From positions 1 to 48,137 of the forward strand of contig JAGXIL010000015.1 of the NCBI GenBank assembly GCA_024635655.1: a DNA stretch of 48,137 bases. The letters run 5' to 3'. A program made the position numbers and the translations under genes. Below the pieces are notes generated by a model. The model saw only the letters and a program-made list of their open reading frames with translations. It was not told the origin of the DNA and did not search any database. The DNA comes from Gillisia sp. (GTDB lineage: Bacteria > Bacteroidota > Bacteroidia > Flavobacteriales > Flavobacteriaceae). The first letter of the stretch is position 1; every line of letters begins with the position of its first letter. Below are positions 25,523 through 34,269 of the stretch, in pieces.

Positions 25523-26854
25523 TTAAACTTCCCTATTCTTGTCAAAAGCTTCAAGGTATTGCGCCACCCTTTGGACAAATTGTCCACCCAGGGCACCGTT
25601 TACCACCCGGTGATCATAACTGTGGGAAAGGAACATCTTGTATCTTATGCCTATGAAATCCCCTTCCGGAGTTTCAATTACAGCCGGAACTTTTCGAATA
25701 GCTCCAAGTGCAAGAATAGCTACCTGAGGCTGATTAATAATCGGTGTTCCCATAATACTTCCAAAAGTACCAACATTGGTTACAGTATATGTACCACCCT
25801 GAATATCATCGGGTTTTAATTTATTTTGTCTGGCTCGATTTGCCAGGTCATTTACGGCTTTTGCCAGACCTACCAAATTTAATCTGTCGGCATTTTTAAT
25901 GACCGGAACTATTAGATTCCCATCCGGAAGAGCTGCTGCCATTCCCAGGTTGATGTTCTTTCTTTTAATGATCCTGTCCCCGTCCAGAGAAATGTTTATC
26001 ATCGGGAAATCCTTGATCGCTTTGGCAACGGCTTCCATAAATATGGGAGTGAAAGTGAGTTTTTCTCCCTCACGATGTTCAAATGTATTTTTATGCTTCG
26101 TTCTCCAGTTCCAGATATTTGTAACATCTACCTCAATAAAGGATTGTACATGGGCAGAAGTTTGTGCGCTTTCCACCATGTGGTGGGCTATCATTTTGCC
26201 CATACGACTCATTTCTATGATCTCGTCTTCTCCACTTACAACCACCGGGGCTTGCTGTTTTTTAACTGCAGGTTCAAGTTTTGTGGTATCTATTTTCTGC
26301 CCTTTGGCGGCACCTTCAGATTGCGATGCCTGTGAGGGTTGTGAGGAGCGATTTTCAACATAATCCAGAATATCATTTTTTGTCACCCTGCCTTCTTTTC
26401 CTGAACCCGAAAGATTCTCAAGTTCCTCAAGAGAAATACCTTCTTTTTTAGCAATATTTTTTACAAGGGGAGAATAAAAACGCGTAGAATCAGAAAAATC
26501 TTCGGTTCCTGCTTCCACTGTTTGTTTGGCGGCTGTGAAGGTTTCTTCAACTTCAGAGACCATAGCTCCAGAAGGCTCTTCCTCTTTTGCCGAATCTTCA
26601 GAAATTCCATTTTCAGAAGTTTCAATAATAGCAATAGTTTGACCTACCTGCACCACATCATCTGCCTGAAAAAGTTTTTCAATTAATTTTCCGTCGACTT
26701 CACTGGGCACCTCACTATCTACCTTATCGGTGGCTATTTCCAGTACCGCCTCATCTGCTTCAATAGTATCACCTACTTCCTTAAGCCAATTCGTAATAGT
26801 TGCTTCTGCAACGCTTTCGCCCATTTTGGGCAATTTTAATTCAAACTTTGCCAT
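25523..26854 (-). CDS. 2-oxo acid dehydrogenase E2 (dihydrolipoamide acyltransferase)
   Basis: The product has 443 residues. One lipoyl domain (1-78) carries Lys44 in EIATDKVDSEVP. A flexible linker is followed by the E3-binding domain (about 127-168, YSPLVKNIAKKEGI, GKEGRVTKNDILDYVE). The catalytic domain (about 210-443) ends with SYDHRVVNGALGG, where His415 is the catalytic base. The usual HxxxDG motif reads HxxxNG here (Asn419). The single lipoyl domain and DKVDSEVP favour a branched-chain or general E2 rather than pyruvate E2, but acyl specificity is not shown. No E1 or E3 gene lies nearby. recR is 228 nt upstream. Confidence 0.93.
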   Translation of the reverse strand: MAKFELKLPKMGESVAEATITNWLKEVGDTIEADEAVLEIATDKVDSEVPSEVDGKLIEKLFQADDVVQVGQTIAIIETSENGISEDSAKEEEPSGAMVSEVEETFTAAKQTVEAGTEDFSDSTRFYSPLVKNIAKKEGISLEELENLSGSGKEGRVTKNDILDYVENRSSQPSQASQSEGAAKGQKIDTTKLEPAVKKQQAPVVVSGEDEIIEMSRMGKMIAHHMVESAQTSAHVQSFIEVDVTNIWNWRTKHKNTFEHREGEKLTFTPIFMEAVAKAIKDFPMINISLDGDRIIKRKNINLGMAAALPDGNLIVPVIKNADRLNLVGLAKAVNDLANRARQNKLKPDDIQGGTYTVTNVGTFGSIMGTPIINQPQVAILALGAIRKVPAVIETPEGDFIGIRYKMFLSHSYDHRVVNGALGGQFVQRVAQYLEAFDKNREV

Positions 26855-27082
26855 ATTCTTATTTCGAAGATGTTTTCTTTTATTCCTTTTGCGAAATTAC
26901 TCAATTAATTGCTTGAGAGATACTAAATATTCAATAAAATTAAATTATCAAAAAAATTCTGCCAATGTTTTTCCCGGTTAAAAACCATAAAATGAACCGC
27001 TTGGAAAATTGCACTTATTTTATTTCTATATATGTTTAGCAGCTTTTATTTGCCTTACAATATACAGAATTTTCCCTGCAGG

Positions 27083-27700
27083 TTATTTCCGAAGGGAACT
27101 CTCAAAGGGGACCCTGTTGGTAATACTCCTTCCAAGGGTTACCTCATCTGCATATTCCAGCTCATCCCCCACTGAAATTCCGCGGGCAATGGTTGATGTT
27201 TTGATATTTAACCCTTCAAGCTGTTTAAAAATATAAAAGTTGGTTGTGTCTCCTTCTAACGTACTGCTCAGGGCAAAAATGATTTCCTCAACTTCCCCTT
27301 CCTTAACCTTTTCTACTAAAGACCTGATGTTAAGCTGGGAAGGACCTATGCCATCCATAGGGCTTATTTTTCCTCCAAGCACGTGGTACAGACCCCTGTA
27401 TTGAGAGGTGTTCTCTATTGCCATAACATCCCGAATATCTTCGACTACGCAAACAATTTCCCTCAACCTGTTAGGGTTTGCGCAGATATCGCAAATTTCT
27501 GTATCGCTTATATTGTTACAATTCTTACAGAGTTTGATATTGCTGCGCAGGTCCAGTAAAGCTTTTGCAAACTGCTCTGTTTGAGCCTCGGGTTGTTTTA
27601 AAAGGTGTAGTACAAGCCGCAAAGCTGTTCGCTTTCCAATACCCGGTAACTGAGACATTTCAGCGACGGCCTGTTCTAATAATTTAGAAGAAAAATTCAT
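27083..27700 (-). CDS. recR: Recombination protein RecR
   Basis: The product has 205 residues, the usual length. The helix-hairpin-helix ([12 protein letters not shown]) is followed by the four-cysteine zinc finger Cys58, Cys61, Cys70 and Cys73, then the Toprim domain with [14 protein letters not shown], and the C-terminal [14 protein letters not shown]. RecR acts with RecO to load RecA at single-strand gaps. It is divergent from the symporter gene. Confidence 0.97.
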   Translation of the reverse strand: MNFSSKLLEQAVAEMSQLPGIGKRTALRLVLHLLKQPEAQTEQFAKALLDLRSNIKLCKNCNNISDTEICDICANPNRLREIVCVVEDIRDVMAIENTSQYRGLYHVLGGKISPMDGIGPSQLNIRSLVEKVKEGEVEEIIFALSSTLEGDTTNFYIFKQLEGLNIKTSTIARGISVGDELEYADEVTLGRSITNRVPFESSLRK

Positions 27701-27796
27701 ACTGCGAATTTAATATTTTGAATAATGATTTGTGCAAGAAAACTCTGAAGTTTAGTGTTAATTTGTAATTTGGCCATCTATTTTCAAATCACCCCT

Positions 27797-29260
27797 ATGC
27801 AACCCATACATATCCTCCTCCTGATTGCTGCGTATTTTGGACTGCTTATGTTCATTTCTTATTTGACCGGTAAAAGTGACAGCAATGACGCTTTTTTCAA
27901 GGGAGAAAGAAAATCCCCATGGTTCGTGGTGGCTTTCGGGATGGTTGGCGCATCACTTTCGGGAGTAACTTTTATTTCTGTTCCGGGTTGGGTCCGGGAT
28001 TCTCAGTTTAGTTACATGCAGGTTGTTCTCGGCTATTTCGCAGGTTACCTGGTGATCACCTATATACTGCTCCCCATTTATTACAATCTCAATGTTACCT
28101 CAATATATCAATATTTAAAACAGCGGTTTGGAATGGTGAGTTACCGCACCGGCGCCTTCTTCTTCTTTGTTTCCCGAATGCTCGGAGCCTCTTTCAGGCT
28201 TTTCCTGGTAGCTTCAGTTTTACAATATTTTGTTTTTGATGCCTGGAATGTTCCTTTTGTGGTAACGGTGGTAATTTCCATTTTACTCATCTGGCTCTAC
28301 ACGGCCCGGAGTGGGATAAAAACCATAGTATGGACAGATACACTGCAAACCCTTTTTATGCTCGGGTCTCTTGGAATAGCCATATATTTTATTGCCGATG
28401 AGCTCAATTGGGGATTTGTGGATTTTTTCACAGCTCCCGAGCTTGCACCTTACACAAAGACATTTTTTACTGAAAGTTTCCTGGATAAGGATTTCTTCTG
28501 GAAATCCTTCTTTGGCGGAATGTTCATTACCATTTGCATGACCGGTCTTGACCAGGATATGATGCAAAAGAATCTTACCCTTAAAACCCTGAAGGATGCA
28601 CAGAAAAATGTGTTGACCTATAGTCTGATATTTATTCCGGTTAATCTTATTTTCCTTTTTCTTGGTGCCCTGCTCTTTATTTATGCGGAACAGGCAGGTA
28701 TTGCAGTTCCCGTGATGAACGGCGTAGAAAAAACAGATTTGCTTTTTCCTGAAATTGCCCTTAACGGAAATTTAGGTATAGGATTGGGAATTATCTTTCT
28801 CCTGGGTTTAATTGCAGCCGCCTATTCCAGTGCAGACGGCGCTTTGACTGCCCTTACCACAAGTTTTTGTGTAGATTTTCTCGATATTGAAAAAAAGGAA
28901 GCCATCAATCAAAAGGGCCTGAGAAAAAAAGTGCATATTGGGCTTAGCATTGTTATGGTGGTGGTAATTGTCGCCTTTGAATATCTTTTAGACAGCAACG
29001 TCATAAACCTGCTGCTTACAGCAGCGGCATATACCTATGGGCCCCTGTTGGGATTATTTGCCTTCGGGATTTTTACCAAAATACCAATACACGATAGGTG
29101 GAGCTGGCTTGTAGCGGTAATATCGGTTGCTGTAACAGCAGTTATAGGTAATATTCCAGCCGAATACCTGGGAGGTTATGAATTTAACTACGAACTCCTT
29201 ATCGTGAATGGCGCAATTACCTTTATAGGTTTAATATTGATTCGTCGCAAGCATGACTAA
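27797..29260 (+). CDS. Sodium:solute symporter (SSS family)
   Basis: With the ATG at 27797 the product has 487 residues; the frame continues 14 codons upstream to a GTG, but that part is not hydrophobic in the expected way. About 13 membrane segments are visible, with the core GMVGASLSGVTFISVPGWV, ARSGIKTIVWTDTLQT and AAAYSSADGALTALTTSF segments of the LeuT-fold SSS family. It couples Na+ to uptake of an unknown solute. Its 3' end overlaps the convergent CoA-binding gene by 30 nt. Confidence 0.93.
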   Translation: MQPIHILLLIAAYFGLLMFISYLTGKSDSNDAFFKGERKSPWFVVAFGMVGASLSGVTFISVPGWVRDSQFSYMQVVLGYFAGYLVITYILLPIYYNLNVTSIYQYLKQRFGMVSYRTGAFFFFVSRMLGASFRLFLVASVLQYFVFDAWNVPFVVTVVISILLIWLYTARSGIKTIVWTDTLQTLFMLGSLGIAIYFIADELNWGFVDFFTAPELAPYTKTFFTESFLDKDFFWKSFFGGMFITICMTGLDQDMMQKNLTLKTLKDAQKNVLTYSLIFIPVNLIFLFLGALLFIYAEQAGIAVPVMNGVEKTDLLFPEIALNGNLGIGLGIIFLLGLIAAAYSSADGALTALTTSFCVDFLDIEKKEAINQKGLRKKVHIGLSIVMVVVIVAFEYLLDSNVINLLLTAAAYTYGPLLGLFAFGIFTKIPIHDRWSWLVAVISVAVTAVIGNIPAEYLGGYEFNYELLIVNGAITFIGLILIRRKHD

Positions 29261-29593
29261 TGTGCAGGCCACCTCTATTTCTATATTATTCTTTCTAAGA
29301 AGATTATACAGTTCAGGATTTTCTGTACCCGGATTAAAAATGACGCGTTCAGGCTGTAAAGAGAGTATATATTCGTAATACTGTTTTTGCCGTTGCGGAT
29401 TGAGGTACAGGGTTATGGTATCTACCTCATCAAAATCTTCCATTTCATTGGTTATGGAAACGCCTTCTACTTCTCCTTTTCTAAGACCTACAGCAAGAGT
29501 AGGCTGATTATTTGAAACCAGTCTTTTTATGGCAATATTCGAGTACCTGCCGGGATTTAAGGACGCTCCTAATACTAAAGTTTTCTTTTTCAT
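29231..29593 (-). CDS. CoA-binding domain protein (YccU-like)
   Basis: The product has 120 residues forming one Rossmann-like CoA-binding domain: KTLVLGASLNPGRYSNIAIKRL and RVIFNPGTENPEL, similar to the small YccU type. The partner and role are unknown. The start codon overlaps by four bases (ATGA) the end of an unproven 47-codon frame upstream. Its 3' end overlaps the symporter. Confidence 0.9.
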   Translation of the reverse strand: MKKKTLVLGASLNPGRYSNIAIKRLVSNNQPTLAVGLRKGEVEGVSITNEMEDFDEVDTITLYLNPQRQKQYYEYILSLQPERVIFNPGTENPELYNLLRKNNIEIEVACTLVMLATNQY

Positions 29594-29620
29594 AATATAA
29601 AGTTACAATTTACACGGCAG

Positions 29621-29646
29621 TGTAACAAGTAAAAATTTCCTTTGTC
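29621..29646 (+). promoter_or_regulatory. Possible ECF-type promoter before a terminator-ended unit
   Basis: TGTAAC (29621-29626) and TGTC (29643-29646) are separated so that AAC and the GTC-type element are 16 nt apart, as in the better match at 29767. The -10 deviates from CGTC in its first base. A transcript would run about 100 nt to the hairpin at 29722-29748. Confidence 0.3.
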
Positions 29647-29721
29647 TTTTGAATGAGGACCGGCCCTTAAAAGATCATCCGGGGCGTTTTTGATGGTGAA
29701 TGTTCCGGAAATGATTTTTAG

Positions 29722-29757
29722 AAGTCCACACATTTTTCGTGTGGACTTTATTTTTTT
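29722..29757 (+). terminator. Stand-alone plus-strand terminator
   Basis: A 10-bp perfect stem (29722-29731 with 29739-29748), 7-nt loop and then TTA followed by seven T on the plus strand. No plus-strand gene lies directly upstream; the nearest, the symporter, ends 460 nt earlier with a minus-strand gene in between. Confidence 0.75.
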
Positions 29758-29766
29758 CTGAAAAAG

Positions 29767-29794
29767 TGTAACAAATATTTTCTTGAGGCGTCTA
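29767..29794 (+). promoter_or_regulatory. ECF sigma factor-type promoter before the TonB receptor gene
   Basis: TGTAAC (29767-29772) and CGTCTA (29789-29794) give AAC-N16-CGT, the general pattern of ECF sigma promoters. It lies about 195 nt upstream of the receptor ATG. There is no sigma or anti-sigma gene in the window. Confidence 0.5.
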
Positions 29795-29990
29795 TTATAT
29801 ATAAGCACTTTTTTTAGGGGTGCCGGTTTTAACTAATATGTTATACCAAGTATATTTCTATGCCCTTAAGCTATTAAAAAGAGTTTTTACGGAGGATCAG
29901 AAAAAGGGGAAATTTGGAAAACCATTGTTTTAATTATTATGTATAACAAAGTATTATTTATTACCTATTAACCACAAAATCAATCATCAA

Positions 29991-32351
29991 ATGAAAAAAT
30001 TAATCATCATCATCAGCTTTTTAACATCTGCAATTGGACTTGCAGAGAATGAACCCATTGGTAAAATTTCAGGTACCATTATAGATAAAGAATTGAATGA
30101 GCCAATACCCTTCGCCACAATTATTATTAATGACCCGGAGGGAAACCTTATTTCAGGAAATACCTCACAGGACGATGGCACCTTTACCATCGATAAAATT
30201 CCCGCAGGAAAATATATTTTTCAGGTACAATTTATTGGATATAAGACTTATTCTCAGGAGATCAGCATTTCCAGTAAAAATGCTACCCTTGATCTTGGGG
30301 TAATAGGTTTGGAAGCAGATATTGCCCAATTGGAAGATGTAAATATCATTGCTGAACGTTCCACTATTGAACAGCGCATTGACCGCAAAATTATCAATGT
30401 GGGAAAAGACCTTACCACGGTTGGTGCAACGGCTTCAGACATCATGGGTAATCTTCCGACCCTCTCTGTTGACCAGGATGGTAATCTTTCCATGCGCGGC
30501 AATGATAATGTAAGGATCCTGGTTGACGGGCAACCTACAAATATTCCCGCATCCCAGTTACTTAAACAAATTCCAAGTACTTCCATTAAAAGTATTGAAC
30601 TTATTACCAATCCTTCTGCTAAATACAATCCGGAAGGAATGAGCGGAATTATAAATATTGTATTACACAAAAATACCAACCTTGGGTTCAATGGAAATTT
30701 AAACACCGGGGTTACCGTTACCTCAGAAGAAAACGTAAGATATAATGGTTCTTTGGATTTGAATTACAGGATTGGAAAATTCAACTTCTTCGGAAATGTA
30801 GGAGGAAATATGGGAGAAAGAGGAAACACAGGATTAATTGAAAACTTCACCAATAACTCCAGGGAAGAGTTGGTTTTTCTCAATGATAACAACTCATACC
30901 TATATAAGGCGGGTTTGGACTTTTACCTGAATGATAAAAATACTTTTTCCTTTTTCACCAATCAGAATAATTATACCGGGGGTGTTTCAGGAGATGTGGG
31001 AATTATTTTTCCCGACGATAATTCTCAAAATTTATTTCAGGATTTTAATTTCGACAATAACAATCTTTCCACCACCTATAATTTTGTTTATAAATCCATT
31101 TTTAAAAAAGAGGGACATACCCTGGAGCTGGAAGGAGATTATAACACTATTAACGCAGATGATGACGCCCTTTTCGAATTCAGCGGCAATTCTGCAGGAT
31201 TTACAGATTACAGAGATCAATCTGAAGATGACATCGCTAATACAACCATCAATCTTGATTACGTGAACCCATTGAACGATAAAACCAAATTAGAATTGGG
31301 GGCTGAGGCGAGATTGAGAACCAGTAAAAATAGTTACGTGAGTACCAACGAAAACATTAGCAATGCCATTTTTGATTATGACAATTCAATCTACTCCTAT
31401 TATGCCACCTTTGGCCAATCTTTTGAAAAATGGTCTTACCAGTTAGGCGCCAGGGCAGAACACTACGACGTTGAGGCAATTTTAAATGGCAACAGCATCT
31501 TTAAAGATGATTATTTCACGGTATATCCCACCGCTTTCCTTTCCTATAATTTAACCGAACAAAGATCGCTGCAAATTAGTTTTGGGCGAAGAGTAGACCG
31601 GCCAAGTTTAAATCAGGTAAATCCGGTAAGGGATTTTAGCACTCCAAGAATTACTGTGGCAGGAAATCCGTCCCTTGATCCGCAGTTTACGAATTCGCTC
31701 GAATTGAACTACACGCATAATTTTTCTAAGGGAAATATTACAGCCGGTGCCTTTTACAGAGAAATAAATGATGAAATAAATCAAACTTTACTTGAAGACC
31801 CTGAAGACCCATCCCGATTGGTACTGACATTTGCCAATGGTGAAGACAACTCGGCTTATGGAGCTGAATTTTCCGGAAGTTATAAGCCCTGGAAATGGTG
31901 GAGTATCAACCCCAGCTTTGAGATATATACCCAAAACATTCGCGGAATTATTGGAGATGAATATGTAGAAGTAGAAAATACCGCCTATAATGTAAGGCTA
32001 AACCAGAGTTTTAACGCAACTGAGAATCTTACTTTCCAGCTATTTGGATTATACCGAAGCCCTTCTCAAATGCTGCAGATCAACGCCCGGGAAATGTATT
32101 TTATAAATGCCGGAGCCAGGTATAGCATCTTTAACAAAAAGGGAACTTTGAGTCTAAACGTCAACGATATTTTTAACACGCAGGAGTTTTCTTTTATTGC
32201 CGATCTGCCTTACAGCCAAAGAGGAACCTTTAAACCTGAAAGCCAATCGGTTTATTTTGGATTTTCTTACCGGTTTGGGGGAGGAAAAGAATCAGCTTTA
32301 AAACGTAAGAATCGGGATGACAACGAAGCTGAGGGAGGAGGAATTTTTTAA
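29991..32351 (+). CDS. TonB-dependent outer-membrane receptor
   Basis: The product has 786 residues with an N-terminal signal peptide (about 1-18). A carboxypeptidase-regulatory-like beta-sandwich (about 22-110, GKISGTIIDKELNEPIPFATIIIND) precedes the plug domain (GNLPTLSVDQDGNLSMRGNDNVRILVDGQP, NPSAKYNPEGMSGIINIVL), then a beta barrel of the OMP_b-brl_3 type with FGRRVDRPSLNQVNP and a C-terminal strand ending in GFSYRFGGG plus a charged tail. It is shorter than SusC-type receptors and has no SusD partner, so the ligand is more likely a metal chelate or small molecule than a glycan. An ECF-like promoter lies upstream. Confidence 0.94.
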   Translation: MKKLIIIISFLTSAIGLAENEPIGKISGTIIDKELNEPIPFATIIINDPEGNLISGNTSQDDGTFTIDKIPAGKYIFQVQFIGYKTYSQEISISSKNATLDLGVIGLEADIAQLEDVNIIAERSTIEQRIDRKIINVGKDLTTVGATASDIMGNLPTLSVDQDGNLSMRGNDNVRILVDGQPTNIPASQLLKQIPSTSIKSIELITNPSAKYNPEGMSGIINIVLHKNTNLGFNGNLNTGVTVTSEENVRYNGSLDLNYRIGKFNFFGNVGGNMGERGNTGLIENFTNNSREELVFLNDNNSYLYKAGLDFYLNDKNTFSFFTNQNNYTGGVSGDVGIIFPDDNSQNLFQDFNFDNNNLSTTYNFVYKSIFKKEGHTLELEGDYNTINADDDALFEFSGNSAGFTDYRDQSEDDIANTTINLDYVNPLNDKTKLELGAEARLRTSKNSYVSTNENISNAIFDYDNSIYSYYATFGQSFEKWSYQLGARAEHYDVEAILNGNSIFKDDYFTVYPTAFLSYNLTEQRSLQISFGRRVDRPSLNQVNPVRDFSTPRITVAGNPSLDPQFTNSLELNYTHNFSKGNITAGAFYREINDEINQTLLEDPEDPSRLVLTFANGEDNSAYGAEFSGSYKPWKWWSINPSFEIYTQNIRGIIGDEYVEVENTAYNVRLNQSFNATENLTFQLFGLYRSPSQMLQINAREMYFINAGARYSIFNKKGTLSLNVNDIFNTQEFSFIADLPYSQRGTFKPESQSVYFGFSYRFGGGKESALKRKNRDDNEAEGGGIF

Positions 32352-32391
32352 ATAAATAAACTTAGTTTTTGTTAATGTGGTTAGTTAGCTG

Positions 32392-32430
32392 GAAACCCGC
32401 ATCTTCTATTGAAGAGCGGGTTTCTTAATT
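32392..32430 (+). terminator. Terminator of the TonB receptor gene
   Basis: A 9-bp GC-rich outer stem (32392-32400 with 32416-32424) plus a 5-bp inner stem (32402-32406 with 32411-32415), followed by a T-rich stretch, 40 nt after the stop codon. Confidence 0.8.
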
Positions 32431-32510
32431 TTATGTGGCCTAAAAATTCCTATCCTCATTTTCTGTGAACAACCGGTTACAATAAATCCATTGGATATTT
32501 TTTTAATTTG

Positions 32511-33090
32511 TGTTTTCCGGCTGTGAATATATGTCGCTCCTCTGGAGCTCATTTTTTAAATGCTTTGATTGTGCTATAAATATGCCGCTCCTCTGGAGCT
32601 GTTATCACCTTATTTTCAGGAAAAATTTGAGCCTCAGAGAGGCGGCATATTTATAGAAAAACAGGAAATGAATTTTTAGAGCTCCGGAGGAGCGGTATGT
32701 TCCGGCATTGCAATTTCAACCCAATATTGTGTTTTCCGGATGTGAATATATGTCGCCCCTCTGGAGCTCATTTTTTGAATGCTTTGATTGTGCTATAAAT
32801 ATGCCGCTCCTCCGGCGCTATTATTAACCTTTATTTTCAGAAAAAATTTGAGCCTTAGAGAGGCGGCATATTTATAGAAAAACAAAAATTAAATTTTTAG
32901 AGCTCCGGAGGAGCGGTATGTTCCGGCATTGCAATTTCAACCCAATATTGTGTTTTCCGGATGTGAATTTATGCCGCTCCTCTGGAGCTCATTTTTTAAA
33001 TGTTTTGATTGTGCTATAAATATACCGCTCCTCCGGAGCTTTTATTCACCTTTGTTTTTGGAAAAATTAAAGCCTCGGAGAGGCGGCAAA
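32511..33090. repeat. 2.6 tandem copies of a 220-bp nested inverted repeat
   Basis: Copies begin at 32511, 32730 and 32951 (periods 219 and 221), each with TGTTTTCCGG; the third is cut at about 33090. Each full copy has an outer pair of arms (CGCTCCTCTGGAGCTC type near the start, the complement near the end) and an inner pair (CTATAAATATGCCGC with its exact complement), so it could fold as a hairpin within a hairpin. No transposase is near. The array fills the gap between the convergent receptor and FabH genes. The short open frames inside it are products of the repeat and are not called. Confidence 0.9.
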
Positions 33091-33127
33091 TTTTTTAATA
33101 TTTTGAACGGGTTGGAAAACTCCCGGA

Positions 33128-34138
33128 TCACCACTCTATAATAGCACTTGCCCAGGTGAACCCGCTACCAAAAGCAGCAAGAACAACAATATCTCCATCT
33201 TTCACCTTTCCTTCTTCCCAGGCTTCAGTCAAAGCAATAGGAATAGAGGCCGCAGTGGTATTTCCGTATTTTTGGATGTTGTTATATACTTTGTCATCTC
33301 CAAGCTTTAACTTCTGCTGAATAAACTGAGAAATCCTCAAATTTGCCTGGTGTGGGATCAACATATCAATATCTTTTACTTCCAGTCCGTTTGCTTTAAG
33401 CCCTTCCATGATTACTTCCGAAAATCTTTGAATGGCGTTTTTAAATACAAACTGCCCGTTCATATATGGGTAATATGGAATATCATCTCCCTGCGGATTT
33501 TCAGCAATGATTTCCGGTACCCAATGCAGGGTGCTGGGACCTTCGAGGGATAGCTCTTTAGCATGTTTACCTTCTGAATGTAAATGTGTAGATAAGATCC
33601 CCTGGCCAATATGGTTGCTGCGGGTTAGAACCGCTGCTCCTGCGCCATCCCCAAAAATAACGGAAACCGACCGGCCCCGGTCTGTAAAATCCAGACCGCC
33701 GCTGTGGTTTTCACTTCCAATTACAAGAATATTTTTATACATCCCGGTTTTGATAAATTGATCGGCAACAGAAATAGCATAGATAAATCCGCTACACTGG
33801 TTGCGTACATCCAGGGCAGGGCAGGTATGAATATCCATCATTTCCTGAACCTGCACCCCGCAACCCGGGAAATAATAATCGGGACTCAGGGTGGCAAAAA
33901 CTATAAGATCAACATCATCCTTGGAAATTTCAGCTCTTTCCAAAGCAATCTTAGCAGCTTTTACTCCCATGACAGCGGTTGTATTGCCATCACCTTTCTC
34001 TATATGGCGTCGTTCCTTTATTCCCGTTCGTTCCTGGATCCAGGCATCATTAGTATCCATGATCTCAGAAAGGTCATCATTAGTAACGACATTTTCGGGC
34101 ACGTAACTACCAAGGCCGGCTATTTTTGATTGATACAT
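33128..34138 (-). CDS. 3-oxoacyl-ACP synthase III family protein (FabH-like)
   Basis: The product has 336 residues. The Cys-His-Asn triad of the FabH family is present: Cys115 in RNQCSGFIYA, His263 in IPHQANLRI and Asn293 in YGNTTAASIP. The N-terminal WIQERTGIKERR and the FGDGAGAAVL segment agree. FabH condenses an acyl-CoA with malonyl-ACP to start fatty acid synthesis. The gene stands alone, away from rpmF-plsX or acc genes that often accompany the main fabH, and contains the insertion HLHSEGKHAKELSLEGPS, so it may be the second KAS III that many flavobacteria carry. The exact acyl donor is unknown. Confidence 0.9.
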   Translation of the reverse strand: MYQSKIAGLGSYVPENVVTNDDLSEIMDTNDAWIQERTGIKERRHIEKGDGNTTAVMGVKAAKIALERAEISKDDVDLIVFATLSPDYYFPGCGVQVQEMMDIHTCPALDVRNQCSGFIYAISVADQFIKTGMYKNILVIGSENHSGGLDFTDRGRSVSVIFGDGAGAAVLTRSNHIGQGILSTHLHSEGKHAKELSLEGPSTLHWVPEIIAENPQGDDIPYYPYMNGQFVFKNAIQRFSEVIMEGLKANGLEVKDIDMLIPHQANLRISQFIQQKLKLGDDKVYNNIQKYGNTTAASIPIALTEAWEEGKVKDGDIVVLAAFGSGFTWASAIIEW

Positions 34139-34269
34139 TTGAAATAGTTATGTAATTAATATAAATTCTTTCTAAATTTAAGCTTTTAAAAATCTTGCCC
34201 TGCAATATAAGAAAAGATTAATATCAGACTTCTTATTTCCGGCGGCTAAACAATCCTAAATTTCTTTTT

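Noticed and set aside
32511..33090. CRISPR array.
   Set aside because: Units are about 220 bp, contiguous and similar over their whole length, with no short repeats separated by unique spacers and no cas genes.
32929..33141. 70-codon plus-strand frame.
   Set aside because: It lies inside the repeat array and overlaps the 3' end of the FabH gene; its sequence follows from the repeat.
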